Shown in pieces: positions 35,025 to 45,067 of a stretch of 64,000 bases of DNA (position 1 is its first letter; each line of letters starts with the position of its first letter). The notes under the pieces are model-generated. The model did no database searches, was not told the DNA's origin, and was given only the letters and a program-made list of their open reading frames with translations. This DNA is from Hyphomicrobium sp. (GTDB taxonomy: Bacteria; Pseudomonadota; Alphaproteobacteria; Rhizobiales; Hyphomicrobiaceae), in assembly GCA_017512425.1 (NCBI GenBank), contig JAFWGI010000004.1, positions 62,001 through 126,000 of the forward strand, written 5' to 3'. The translations under genes and the position numbers were made by a program.

Positions 35025-35744
35025 TTAGCGGCAGCGCTTGAACGCGCCGCGATCGAAATGAAAATGATTTGCGTGGGCTTCGTTGTAGTCGGGGCCGAGC
35101 GCGACGCGGAAATAGCGGCAGGCGCGGTCGTGGACCGCGCGCAGAAATCGCGCCTCGGCACCGTTCCCTTTCCAATGTTTGAGAATGCTGATCGTGCGGC
35201 CGTCGGCGAGCACGAAGCCTTCGATATCGATGGCGTTCGCGGTTGCGTGCTGACTGCGGAAGCCCTTGAACTTGGGGCTGCCGAGGATGTTGCGGCAGGC
35301 GTAGACGCCAAGATGACGGATGCTGCGCACGTCCGATTTCAGGATTGCTTGCGCCGCGGACCGCACCTCGTGCGCCAGCCACATCGCCAAGGCGGCCGAC
35401 ATCCCGCAGGTGATTTTTTCCGATGATAGGCGCACGCCGCCTGCATCGCGAAGCCGGACCGCGTTGTGCCAGCCGCAACCGTTTTCGATTGGATGATCCG
35501 CGACGCGCGTCGCGTCGAGCAACGGTTGCGCGATCGCCGCGTCGCAGTCGCGGGCATTATTGTTGAGGGCTGCAATCCGGAAATCGAGGAACCAGCTTTC
35601 GGGGCGATTGAGTTCCAGCGGCGCGAACGGGCTGAACCGCTGCGGCAACAGCCCAAGCCACAGCGCAGCGGCAGCGGCCACTGATACAGCGATCGCGACG
35701 AACTTCCTTATCCTGCGCCGGCGGCCTTGCTGCATAATCTCCAC
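35025..35744 (-). CDS. Extensin-like C-terminal domain protein
   Basis: 239 residues. One N-terminal membrane segment about 14-32 (VAIAVSVAAAAALWLGLL). The C-terminal part follows the bacterial extensin-like domain: CGMSAALAMWLAHEV, HLGVYACRN, the HATANAIDIEGFVL segment and NEAHANHFHFD. Conserved His/Asp residues there resemble the metal site of D-Ala-D-Ala-type peptidases (VanY/MepA-like), so a peptidoglycan-related activity is possible but unproven. Convergent with the tpiA unit. Confidence 0.85.
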   Translation of the reverse strand: MEIMQQGRRRRIRKFVAIAVSVAAAAALWLGLLPQRFSPFAPLELNRPESWFLDFRIAALNNNARDCDAAIAQPLLDATRVADHPIENGCGWHNAVRLRDAGGVRLSSEKITCGMSAALAMWLAHEVRSAAQAILKSDVRSIRHLGVYACRNILGSPKFKGFRSQHATANAIDIEGFVLADGRTISILKHWKGNGAEARFLRAVHDRACRYFRVALGPDYNEAHANHFHFDRGAFKRCR

Positions 35745-35903
35745 GAAATCGCCAGACGATCCGGGGCTGCCCGGTTTATCTGTAACTTCCGGTCAATCGC
35801 CCCAATGATTGCGGCGCCTAAGAGGCGGTTTCTGAGCAGAAAACGCAGGTCGTCGCGGTCCTTGATGGGCGGGACTAGCCCCGGGCCTCGGAACCGTGTA
35901 GAA

Positions 35904-35938
35904 GCGCCGCAACCCGGCAGACTTCGGTCTGCGCGGCG
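35904..35938. other. Stable hairpin upstream of secG
   Basis: GCGCCGC and GGCGC arms enclose GCAGAC-TTCG-GTCTGC, a stem capped by a UUCG tetraloop. It lies in the 258-nt interval between the extensin-like gene and secG with no U run after it, so it is not an intrinsic terminator. It may sit in the secG leader. No tRNA fold was found here. Confidence 0.45.
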
Positions 35939-36002
35939 CGCTTGCTATTGCGGCGCGACTTCCTATGTGCCGAAAACCTCAACTGACCGGATCGTTTGAC
36001 CA

Positions 36003-36380
36003 ATGGCCACCGTACTTCTCGTTGTTCACCTCATGATCGCCGCCGCACTCGTTGGCGTCGTCCTGTTGCAGAAATCGGAAGGCGGCGCGCTGGGTATGGG
36101 CGGTGGCGGCTCGGGCGGCGGCTTTCTGACGGGCCGCGGTCAGGCAAACCTGTTGACGCGCGCAACTGCCGGTTTGGCCGCGGCATTCTTCGTGACGTCG
36201 ATCCTGCTGACGATTCTCGCCAAGCAGACGGCACCGGCTGGTTCGGTGTTCGACACCGTGCCGGGCGCTCCGGCAACGAGTGCGCCCGCGACGCCGGGTG
36301 AAACGCCGACGACCGGCCGTGGTGGCATTCTCGACAAGCTGCAGCCGCCAGCAGCACCATCGGTTCCCGGCGGCCAGTAA
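36003..36380 (+). CDS. secG: Preprotein translocase subunit SecG
   Basis: 125 residues. Two membrane helices (about 3-20 and 55-75) flank the conserved loop LLQKSEGGALGMGGGGSGGG. The Pro/Thr-rich C-terminal tail is longer than in E. coli SecG (110 residues), as is usual in Alphaproteobacteria. It assists SecYEG-mediated export in the inner membrane. Position between tpiA and pyrG is conserved in the order. Confidence 0.96.
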   Translation: MATVLLVVHLMIAAALVGVVLLQKSEGGALGMGGGGSGGGFLTGRGQANLLTRATAGLAAAFFVTSILLTILAKQTAPAGSVFDTVPGAPATSAPATPGETPTTGRGGILDKLQPPAAPSVPGGQ

Positions 36381-36489
36381 GCCCCCGAGTAATACCCGCT
36401 GAATAACGTCGCGAACAGCATTCCCGCCATTGGAGGGGATGCTGGACTGTGCCAAATTGTGGATCGCGGTAGCGGCGCGAGGCGGCACC

Positions 36490-37059
36490 ATGACGGGACA
36501 CCAAGCAGGCAAGTATCGGTACGCCGGTCGCGTTATTGCGGGGCTGGGCGTGCTCGTCGCCACCGGGCTCGCCGCTGCAGGATGCGGCTCGGACCTTGGC
36601 GGCGGGCTTCAGCCCAACACGGTCACAGCCTATGAGGCCGCAAGCGCGTTTTCGTCGACCGGCCACCACGTTGCCGATCTCGGCGGCGGACGGTATCGCG
36701 TAACGGCAACCGGCAGCGCTGCAACGCCGAAGGCCCGCGTCGAAAAGATCGCGATGGCGCGCGCTGCTGAATTCGGCGTCGAGAACAACGGCAAGTATTT
36801 CCAACCGGCCGCGCCGCAATTCTCGATCCGCTGCGGTAAGCGCGAATACCTCGAAAAGGGTGAGAAGAAGACATTGCCCGTACGTGGCTACACCGTCGTT
36901 CAAGTCGATGTCGCCTATTCGAACACGCAGACCGACCCAAGCTATCGTGCGGCCAAAGACGTCAGCGAAACTCTGAAGGCTGAGCTTCAGGGCGAGCAGG
37001 TGGCCGACGAAGCCCGCCAGGCGGCAACCGCTGAAGTCACCGCACAATGCGGCGCCTGA
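36490..37059 (+). CDS. Predicted lipoprotein, unknown function
   Basis: 189 residues from the ATG at 36490. The N-terminus has a basic start, a hydrophobic core and the lipobox GLAAAGC near residue 31, so the mature protein should be lipid-anchored. The body (about 45-170) is mixed alpha/beta with GGGRYRVTATGSAATPKARV and MARAAEFGVENNGKYFQ, which resembles small envelope proteins with a CsgA-like or BON-like repeat only superficially. A conserved-looking Cys lies near the C-terminus (AQCGA). Family not recognised. Between secG and pyrG. Confidence 0.8.
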   Translation: MTGHQAGKYRYAGRVIAGLGVLVATGLAAAGCGSDLGGGLQPNTVTAYEAASAFSSTGHHVADLGGGRYRVTATGSAATPKARVEKIAMARAAEFGVENNGKYFQPAAPQFSIRCGKREYLEKGEKKTLPVRGYTVVQVDVAYSNTQTDPSYRAAKDVSETLKAELQGEQVADEARQAATAEVTAQCGA

Positions 37060-37136
37060 CGCCGCAAGCGTCTGATCCGCCGACGTTTCCGATATGCAAG
37101 GCGGCGGCCTCGCGCTTCGCAGCCGGGGAGCGCTAA

Positions 37137-38831
<1,695 letters not shown>

Positions 38832-38845
38832 GCCGGCTGGTCTAG

Positions 38846-39451
38846 TCAGCCGCCGGATTTCGGCGCGGTCACCCAGTCGCCGTTGCGGGCGAGAAAGCGT
38901 TCAGGCGTCAGCCGAAACACAAGAACCTCGACTGGCGGCGCACCGGGCGTGGTGCGCGACGGCGTCATGGTTCGTTTCGCGATTTCGTACCCGGCCGATC
39001 TGAGATAGGCGACCATGACCTTGTTGTGCGCGACGACCGACGCGAAAATCTGCTTGAAGCCGCGCTCGAAAAATAAATACGACGCGACGGCAATCCTGAT
39101 CTTCTTGATCTCCATGAAGTTCGACGCGCTGCGGAATTGTGCTGCGCCGACGTAGACGTTCAGCATGACTTCGTTGCCGCTGTCGGACGCGATGGCCGTC
39201 AGCAATCCGATGTGATTGCCGGTTGGCCTGTGAAAAATACCGAGCAGAATGCGTGCGCGATTGTCGAAGCCCGCAATGTAGTCGCGGAGATCAGCGGTCT
39301 TCAGGGCCCTTGGCGGCGCGTTCAGCAAATAGGCGTCGTCAACATTGCTGAGCCACCCGGCCCACGCGTCGGAAATGTCGGCCCGGGTCAACGGTCGCAA
39401 AAGAAAGTGCGACGTCTCGATGAGGATCGTGCTCGTGGCGGCAGTCGCCAT
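38846..39451 (-). CDS. GNAT-family N-acetyltransferase
   Basis: 201 residues from the ATG at 39451. RimJ/RimL-like layout: TSHFLLRPLTRADISDAWAG, IGLLTAIASDSGNEVMLNVY, then the helix and acetyl-CoA region, and FASVVAHNKVMVAYLRSAGY, the asparagine/tyrosine end motif of the fold. Substrate unknown. Its start overlaps the stop of the upstream outer-membrane protein gene by one base (TAATG), so the two are coupled. Confidence 0.85.
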   Translation of the reverse strand: MATAATSTILIETSHFLLRPLTRADISDAWAGWLSNVDDAYLLNAPPRALKTADLRDYIAGFDNRARILLGIFHRPTGNHIGLLTAIASDSGNEVMLNVYVGAAQFRSASNFMEIKKIRIAVASYLFFERGFKQIFASVVAHNKVMVAYLRSAGYEIAKRTMTPSRTTPGAPPVEVLVFRLTPERFLARNGDWVTAPKSGG

Positions 39452-40110
39452 TACCAGAGCTTGTAATTGACGCCCAGACGCACGGTATGAATCTGATGGT
39501 CGAATTCGACGGTGCCTGACTGGCCGCTGTCGGCCCACGAGTGGGTTTCGTCGCCGAAGTCGAGGTAAAGATACTCGATCTTGAAAGACAGCTTGTCGCT
39601 GACGAATGTCTCGAGACCGCCGCCGACTGTCCAGCCGATATCGACGTTGGAGAATGAGTTGGTCGTTGACTCCGGCGTGAACGTGTCGGTCCAGTCGGCC
39701 CACGCTAGGCCGCCGGTCGCATAGAACATTGTCGTCGGCGTCACGAGAATGCCGGCGCGGACGCGGGCGGTGCCGAACCGATTCAAGTCCGAAGAAGCAG
39801 ATTTGCCACCGAAGAATGCGTCGCCTGAAATGTCGGAAAAGGAAATATCCGCTTCCAGGCCGACGACCAGGCGGTCGTTGACAAGGCGGTTCAAGCCGAG
39901 TTGGGCGCCGATAAATGGCCCGTTTGTGTCGACTGATGTTCCCCAATCACTGAAGCAACCTGTGACGCACGTGACGTCGGTATCGCCGGTCGCTCCGCCG
40001 GCATGAATGCCGATATATCCACCATTCCATAGCGCTTCTGCAGGCGTGTCAGCATGAGCGGCGGACGCGGCGAGCAATGCTGCGATCGACGTTGCAATCG
40101 TACGTTTCAC
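39451..40110 (-). CDS. Outer-membrane beta-barrel protein (Omp25/Omp31-like)
   Basis: 219 residues with signal peptide about 1-20 (TIATSIAALLAASAAHA). The mature part alternates hydrophobic and polar residues and carries WNGGYIGIHAGGATGD, LVVGLEADISFSDI, YATGGLAWADWTD and LSFKIEYLYLDFGDE, the usual small 8-strand surface-protein layout of Rhizobiales. It ends in the aromatic-terminated strand VRLGVNYKLW required for outer-membrane insertion. Function probably structural. Confidence 0.9.
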   Translation of the reverse strand: MKRTIATSIAALLAASAAHADTPAEALWNGGYIGIHAGGATGDTDVTCVTGCFSDWGTSVDTNGPFIGAQLGLNRLVNDRLVVGLEADISFSDISGDAFFGGKSASSDLNRFGTARVRAGILVTPTTMFYATGGLAWADWTDTFTPESTTNSFSNVDIGWTVGGGLETFVSDKLSFKIEYLYLDFGDETHSWADSGQSGTVEFDHQIHTVRLGVNYKLW

Positions 40111-40362
40111 GAGGCACCTGTACGAACAATAAATTAAAAACTTAAAAAATTACTAACGGGCGCTTTTCGTTAATTCGAGAGGCGCGGCACCTACGAGTGC
40201 GATTTTGCCGTCGGGCTCGGCCCAAATGCCACGCAAAAAAAGCCGCCATGTGAATTTACACATCCCGGAACTCTCAATTAAGGCTGGCGTTTCTCCAGCA
40301 TCTCAGTTGGCGCGACGGTGCAACGCACTGCCCTTCGCGCCTCAAATTTGGAGACACCCCCG

Positions 40363-40839
40363 ATGAAGCATTTGATTGCAGCATCTGCGCTCGCGCTGAT
40401 GGTGGCCGCCCCCGCTATTGCGGAAACCACAAAGACCGCCCAAACGACGCCGGCACCGGCGACGACAGAAGCAGCCAACGGCCAGTACTATACGACGTCG
40501 GAGAAGACCGACTTCATGGCGAGCAAGCTCATTGGCGCGCGCGTCTACGCCACGACGGCGCAAGTCGATACATCGAAGTCGATGGACAAGGTGACGACGG
40601 ATTGGAAAGACATCGGCGAGATCAACAACATCATCGTTGGACGCGATGGCGCCGTTAAAGCCGTTGTCCTTGGCGTCGGCGGATTCGTTGGCCTCGGCGA
40701 AAAGGATGTCGCCGTTAAAATGAGCGAACTCAAATTCGTGAAGAAAACCGGCGATAATGCCGACGATTACTTCATCGTCGTCACTGGCACCAAGGAAAGC
40801 CTCGAAAAGGCGCCGACGTATAAGCGCACGGCCGGCTAA
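40363..40839 (+). CDS. Exported PRC-barrel domain protein
   Basis: 158 residues from the ATG at 40363 (TTTGGAGACACCCCCG upstream). Signal peptide about 1-20 (LIAASALALMVAAPAIA). A Thr/Ala-rich linker follows, then a PRC-barrel (about 50-150) with SKLIGARVYATTAQVDTS, IGEINNIIVGRDGAVKAVVL and FVGLGEKDVAVKMSELKF. Exported PRC-barrel proteins are common in Hyphomicrobiales; their role is not known. Own terminator. Confidence 0.88.
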   Translation: MKHLIAASALALMVAAPAIAETTKTAQTTPAPATTEAANGQYYTTSEKTDFMASKLIGARVYATTAQVDTSKSMDKVTTDWKDIGEINNIIVGRDGAVKAVVLGVGGFVGLGEKDVAVKMSELKFVKKTGDNADDYFIVVTGTKESLEKAPTYKRTAG

Positions 40840-40857
40840 GCCGTCCACTCCAATAAA

Positions 40858-40892
40858 AAGCGGCGCGATAAAATCGCGCCGCTTCGTTTTTA
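40858..40892 (+). terminator. Terminator of the PRC-barrel gene
   Basis: AAGCGGCGCGAT, AAA loop, ATCGCGCCGCTT, then CGTTTTTATTT, 18 nt after the stop. Confidence 0.92.
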
Positions 40893-40906
40893 TTTGCGTC
40901 GCGAGC

Positions 40907-41149
40907 TTATGGCGCGGCAGGAGCCGGTGCAGGTGCCGTCGTGTCAACAGGAGCCGGCAACTGCGTGACGTCGAGTTGAACGAGCTTGAAATGGATCAAC
41001 GAACCGAAAATTACGGCGAATACGAGCGCCGTCGTAAGAGCGTTGACGATGCGGTTCGAAAACGAAATCATGTTGCCGATCAGATCGAGGACGAAAACGA
41101 CGGCCGCCGCGATCAGAACCGGCTGCAACCAGCCCAAATTATCCAACAT
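40907..41149 (-). CDS. Small two-helix membrane protein
   Basis: 80 residues from the ATG at 41149 (AAGGGGAAGACT upstream); the frame extends to 41362 but that part overlaps rsuA and lacks a ribosome site. Hydrophobic helices about 8-27 (LQPVLIAAAVVFVLDLIGNM) and 33-52 (IVNALTTALVFAVIFGSLIH), then a Pro/Ala-rich tail. No family recognised. Convergent with the PRC-barrel gene and sharing its terminator region. Confidence 0.7.
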   Translation of the reverse strand: MLDNLGWLQPVLIAAAVVFVLDLIGNMISFSNRIVNALTTALVFAVIFGSLIHFKLVQLDVTQLPAPVDTTAPAPAPAAP

Positions 41150-41358
41150 AGTCTTCCCCTTATTTTTGTGATGTCTTTCGACGGACCTTGCGGCCCGCCC
41201 AGACTTTGCGATTCGCACTATAGCGGCGGCGGGCTCCGGGCGTAACGCCTCGCAGAGGTGTTCTACCGGCGTTTTACCCCGCCGGGTTGTGGCGCGTGGC
41301 GATTTAACAGCGGTTTCTGAACGGTTTCCGGGTCGTGACGCTTCATGCCTGAGGTGCG

Positions 41359-42102
41359 TCAAAGAAATATCGCGCGTAATTCGCTGTCCTGAAGTGGGCG
41401 GAGTTTGCCGGCGGCGAGATCGGGCGGCAGCAAGAGTTTGCCGATCGCGACGCGGTGGAGCGCCGTGACGTGGTTGCCGAGCGCTGCGAACATGCGCCGG
41501 ACCTGATGATAGCGCCCCTCAGACAAGGTGACTTCGACGATGGTTTCCCCGTCGCGATCGCGTTCGATGCTCATGACCACAGGGAGTAACGGTTTGGTTT
41601 CGCCGTCGAGCATCAGCGTGCCGGATGCCAGCACGTCCGCTTCCTTGCCACTCAGCGGGCGCGCGAGCGTAGCGCGATAGCGCTTCGTGACGTTGCTTTT
41701 CGGCGCGATGATCCTGTGCAGCAATGCGCCGTCGTCGGTCATCAGCAGTAGGCCGGAGGTTTCCTTATCGAGCCGTCCGACGCTTGAGATCGCCGGTTTG
41801 CGCGCACGCCAGCGCAGCGGCAGAAGATCATAAACGAGCGGACCGGCTTCCTTGTGGCTGCAGGTGACGCCGAGTGGTTTGTGTAGCATCACGATAACGC
41901 CGGGCGGCGGATCGAGTGCTTCGCCCGCAATACGCAGGCGCGCGCTCAAGTCGGGCGCCGCAACGACATGCATATCGGCCTCGGTCACCGCGTGTCCGTC
42001 GAGCGTGATGCGGCCGTGCTTGACGAGCGCTTGTATATCTTTGCGCGAACCGTAGCCCATGTTGGCCAGCAGGCGATCAAGCCGCAATTTCTGGTCGGTC
42101 AT
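41359..42102 (-). CDS. rsuA: Pseudouridine synthase, RsuA/RluE family (16S rRNA)
   Basis: 247 residues. N-terminal S4 RNA-binding domain (KLRLDRLLANMGYGSRKDI), then the catalytic domain with the Asp motif SVGRLDKETSGLLLM, HKPLGVTCSH, and EGRYHQVRRMFAALG near the end. RsuA itself modifies U516 of 16S rRNA; other members act on 23S, so the exact target is inferred. The start overlaps the rsmC stop by 4 nt. Confidence 0.88.
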   Translation of the reverse strand: MTDQKLRLDRLLANMGYGSRKDIQALVKHGRITLDGHAVTEADMHVVAAPDLSARLRIAGEALDPPPGVIVMLHKPLGVTCSHKEAGPLVYDLLPLRWRARKPAISSVGRLDKETSGLLLMTDDGALLHRIIAPKSNVTKRYRATLARPLSGKEADVLASGTLMLDGETKPLLPVVMSIERDRDGETIVEVTLSEGRYHQVRRMFAALGNHVTALHRVAIGKLLLPPDLAAGKLRPLQDSELRAIFL

Positions 42103-43055
42103 TTACGTACCCTCGGTGCGGGCACGCGTTGCGGCGCAGACGATTTTGTCGCCGCATAAATTTTATAGCCTTGCGCCTGCGCGACCTGTTCGACGGAGGC
42201 ATAAAGCTCTTTCAGTGTCGCTTCGTACGGCAAGTGCCGATTGGCCGTCAGCCAAAGGACGCCGCCGGGTTTCAGCATCCGTGCGGCTTGCATAATGAAC
42301 GCTTGACCAAGCGTTTTGTCTTCTTCTCCGGCATCGTGAAACGGCGGATTGCTGACGACGAAATCGAGGCCGGTTGGCAATTCGCGGGCCGTGCGGACAT
42401 CGGTCCAGAGCGTTGCGATGCCATCACCTGACACGTTCCGGCGCGCCAGCTCGAGCGCGCGGCTGTCGATGTCGATCAGCGTGACGTTTGCGGCAGGGTT
42501 ATCGCGCCGGATCGCGCGCGTGATGATGCCGAGACCGCAACCGAGATCGGCGCCTCGGCCTGAGAGCGGCGGCAGATGATCCATCAGCAGTTGGCTGCCG
42601 GCATCGATGTGATCCCAGTTGAATAATCCCGGCTGAGACCAGAGATCGAGATCCGGCAGCAGCCTTGGCGCGCCGGCGGTGATGGCTTCGTCGATACCGA
42701 TTGCAGCGGCGGGTCGCGACGTTGTCACGATCTGATGGCGGCGTTTGTGACTGGTTTCAATTGCGCAGCCGAAGCCTTCGAGTTCATCGGCGATGCGGGA
42801 GCCGCCTTTGGTGTTAGCGGCGAACGCGATCAGGCGTCCGCTGGGTGCGAGCGCGCGTAACGCGATCGCAAGTACGGCACGGCGCTCGATCGTGCTCGCG
42901 GGTGCGTGTACGATCAGGTTGGCCGCGGTCTCACGCGGCCACTGCGACAGCACAGATGCGCCGGGCATTTGCGGCGAACACTGCGCGCTATCCGCCGGCA
43001 CATCGAGCAGATCGCGCGGTATCGCGCCGTAGACGCCGTTTTTGAGAGAGGTCAT
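42099..43055 (-). CDS. rsmC: 16S rRNA (guanine-1207-N2)-methyltransferase-like
   Basis: 318 residues from the ATG at 43055 (MTSLKNGVYGAIPRDL). Double-domain layout: a degenerate N-terminal half, then an active SAM-binding half with RGADLGCGLGIITRAI, VTLIDIDSRALELARRN and the N6/N2-methylase motif FVVSNPPFHDAGEEDK. RsmC methylates G1207 of 16S rRNA; assignment to this exact base is by family. Coupled to the downstream pseudouridine synthase, making a two-gene rRNA-modification operon. Confidence 0.85.
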   Translation of the reverse strand: MTSLKNGVYGAIPRDLLDVPADSAQCSPQMPGASVLSQWPRETAANLIVHAPASTIERRAVLAIALRALAPSGRLIAFAANTKGGSRIADELEGFGCAIETSHKRRHQIVTTSRPAAAIGIDEAITAGAPRLLPDLDLWSQPGLFNWDHIDAGSQLLMDHLPPLSGRGADLGCGLGIITRAIRRDNPAANVTLIDIDSRALELARRNVSGDGIATLWTDVRTARELPTGLDFVVSNPPFHDAGEEDKTLGQAFIMQAARMLKPGGVLWLTANRHLPYEATLKELYASVEQVAQAQGYKIYAATKSSAPQRVPAPRVRK

Positions 43056-43318
43056 GCGCTCGATGTGCCAACTTTCAGGAAAAACTACAAAGAACTTAGA
43101 ATTGACAGGACTAGCGCCACGGGGCCGCGCGTGCGGCCGGCGCGCCACTTGGCGTGTCGCACGCGCAAATCAGGAACTGTAATGATATAACAAGTCATTG
43201 AAATCGATCACGAAAAGTTTGGGTCGCGTTATGAAAATGCGATTGGCGTTATCGGATGCGGCTCGCTATGTACGTCTCAACAGGAAATGCCTGTAACCAA
43301 TCTTGAGGAGGACATCCC

Positions 43319-43408
43319 ATGAAAGTCTGGACAAAGCCGGCAGTTCGCGAACAGGAAGTTGGTCTTGAAGTCACCAGCTACCTCCCGGCAGAAATCGACG
43401 TTATCTAA
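43319..43408 (+). CDS. pqqA: PqqA, pyrroloquinoline quinone precursor peptide (orphan)
   Basis: 29-residue peptide, MKVWTKPAVREQEVG followed by LEVTSYLPAEIDVI. Glu17 and Tyr21 keep the E-x3-Y spacing that PqqE crosslinks to build PQQ, inside the GLEVTSY core. The recalled Methylobacterium PqqA (MKWAAPIVSEICVGMEVTSY with an AEID tail) is very close. Strong ribosome site TTGAGGAGGACATCCC. No pqqB, pqqC, pqqD or pqqE is in the window, and a terminator follows 23 nt after the stop, so this is a stand-alone precursor gene. High-copy single pqqA genes are known in some methylotrophs; PQQ serves methanol dehydrogenase. Confidence 0.92.
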   Translation: MKVWTKPAVREQEVGLEVTSYLPAEIDVI

Positions 43409-43431
43409 CGATTTCAAACCGTAAGGTTCTG

Positions 43432-43466
43432 AACGGCGGCTCCCACGAGCCGCCGTTTATGTTTTT
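43432..43466 (+). terminator. Terminator of pqqA
   Basis: AACGGCGGCTC, CCAC loop, GAGCCGCCGTT, then TATGTTTTT. An 11-bp perfect stem that closes a transcript holding only pqqA. Confidence 0.92.
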
Positions 43467-43534
43467 GGGGACGTTTTCGCCAGATGGCGTCTCAGTGCTC
43501 GCAGGAGCGGCGCGAGGGGTCTATAAGTCGCCCT

Positions 43535-44401
43535 ATGACCCAGCACGAAGCGATCAAGCCGTTGCCCCGCGTTACCGTCGGTAGCGTCACGTTTGCCCAG
43601 GATGCGCCGATTGCGGTGCTGGCCGGGCCCTGCCAGATGGAAAGCCGGGCGCACGCGCTCGAAATGGCGTCGGCGCTCAAAGAGGCGGCGCAGAAGCTCG
43701 GCATCGGGCTCATCTACAAGTCGTCGTTCGATAAGGCGAACAGGACCTCGCTGTCCGGGCGGCGCGGTATTGGCCTCGACGCGGCTTTGCCGGTTTTTGC
43801 CGAAATCCGCGAGACGCTCGGATTGCCGGTCGTGACCGACATCCATGAAATCGACCAATGTGCGCGCGTTGCCGAGGTCGTCGATGTGCTGCAGATCCCG
43901 GCGTTTCTCTGCCGGCAGACGGACCTTCTGATCGCTGCCGGCAAGACGGGCCGCGTCGTCAAGATCAAGAAGGGGCAGTTCCTGGCGCCGTGGGACATGA
44001 AAAACGTCGTCGCCAAGGTGACCGAAAGCGGCAATCCGAATGTGCTCGTCACCGAACGCGGATCGAGCTTCGGCTACAATACGCTGGTCGTTGACATGCG
44101 GGCGTTGCCGCAAATGGCCGAAATCGGCGCGCCGGTGATTTTTGATGCAACCCACGCCGTGCAACAGCCGGGCGGACAGGGGACATCGTCTGGCGGTGAT
44201 CGCCGCTTCGTGCCGGTGCTCGCGCGCGCAGCCGTTGCGGCTGGCATCGCAGGGCTTTTCATCGAAACGCACCAAGACCCGGATCGTGCGCCGTCTGACG
44301 GCCCGAACATGGTGCCGCTCAAGGACTTCGCGCGCCTCGTCGGTGAGCTGCAAGAGATCGACGCTGTCGTCAAACGCCAGAAGAGCGCGCACTCGGCCTA
44401 A
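43535..44401 (+). CDS. kdsA: 3-deoxy-8-phosphooctulonate (KDO-8-P) synthase
   Basis: Condenses arabinose 5-phosphate with PEP for the lipopolysaccharide core sugar KDO. 288 residues from the ATG at 43535. AVLAGPCQMESRAHALEM, KSSFDKANRTSLSGRRG, FLCRQTDLLIAAGKTGRVV, IFDATHAVQQPGGQG and IETHQDPDRAPSDGPNM are diagnostic. The Cys in AGPCQMES is typical of metal-dependent forms. Its common partner eno is not downstream; a terminator-bounded pqqA lies upstream. Confidence 0.97.
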   Translation: MTQHEAIKPLPRVTVGSVTFAQDAPIAVLAGPCQMESRAHALEMASALKEAAQKLGIGLIYKSSFDKANRTSLSGRRGIGLDAALPVFAEIRETLGLPVVTDIHEIDQCARVAEVVDVLQIPAFLCRQTDLLIAAGKTGRVVKIKKGQFLAPWDMKNVVAKVTESGNPNVLVTERGSSFGYNTLVVDMRALPQMAEIGAPVIFDATHAVQQPGGQGTSSGGDRRFVPVLARAAVAAGIAGLFIETHQDPDRAPSDGPNMVPLKDFARLVGELQEIDAVVKRQKSAHSA

Positions 44402-44595
44402 GTGCACGCTCTTTTGAGCAGTGGCATTCCAAGAGCATTTCAAGTGCTGACCATTCGACCGGACGGACGCCGTCCGGCTGTGCTTCGAATGTCCAGGCAT
44501 TTCACGTCGGATCAGAGATTTCCGTCGGCCAGGATGTGCGGTGCGCGCTCACCGTTCACAAAATGCCCCGGCCGGGCATCAGCAGCGTTGGGTTT

Positions 44596-44838
44596 TCAGA
44601 TTTTCTGCGACCAGAGAACGGCCGCGACGGCATCAACATGCGCCTTGCTGGTCAGACCACCAAACTCGGACATGCCGACCTTCTGAGGTGCGTATCCGCA
44701 CGTCTTGGTCGAGCAGGCGAGGGACGGCGGGCTTTTCCCGACGTTGATGGCGGCGATCGCCATCGAGGTCGCGAACAGGCTCATTGCTGTTAGGCAGGAT
44801 GTGTAGGCAAGCGCACGCGAGACGAGATCATAGTGCAT
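44596..44838 (-). CDS. Possible small exported protein with two cysteines
   Basis: 80 residues from the ATG at 44838 (GAGGTTGACCG upstream). Signal-like N-terminus about 8-30 (ALAYTSCLTAMSLFATSMAI), then a short mature region with LACSTKTCGYAPQKVG. Real-gene status is uncertain: codon bias is fair, but no family is recognised and it is alone between kdsA and the sigma-factor island. Bases 44402-44595 show nothing clear. Confidence 0.45.
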   Translation of the reverse strand: MHYDLVSRALAYTSCLTAMSLFATSMAIAAINVGKSPPSLACSTKTCGYAPQKVGMSEFGGLTSKAHVDAVAAVLWSQKI

Positions 44839-45023
44839 CGGTCAACCTCACAACGAGATACTAAAGAGATGACGACACTTCACTTGCAGGTCCGGCTTTG
44901 AGGTCAGGGGAGATACCAACCGCCGCCGATAGGTTGATGATGCGGCAATCTTGGTAAAGATCGCGTTAAAGGTAAGCGGGGTGTAAACAAAAAAAGCCGG
45001 GATTTGAGGTGTTTCGCCCGGAA

Positions 45024-45050
45024 ATCCGAAAGACGTTAAGCTGCGTAAGC
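45024..45050 (+). promoter_or_regulatory. Predicted ECF-sigma promoter of the oxidoreductase-DUF1365-cfa operon
   Basis: ATCCG (45024-45028), 16 nt, GTAAGC (45045-45050). The same blocks with the same 16-nt spacing lie in front of the ECF sigma gene on the other strand (50588-50562). This resembles the sequence recognised by ChrR-controlled RpoE of Rhodobacter (TGATCC near -35). The predicted leader before the GTG at 45068 is very short. Confidence 0.7.
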
Positions 45051-45067
45051 GTCTTGAGGGGTTAATT

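Noticed and set aside
35745..36002. Possible tRNA in the interval before secG
   Set aside because: The strong stem-loop (35904-35938) has a UUCG cap and no D/T arms, anticodon arm or CCA-end geometry.
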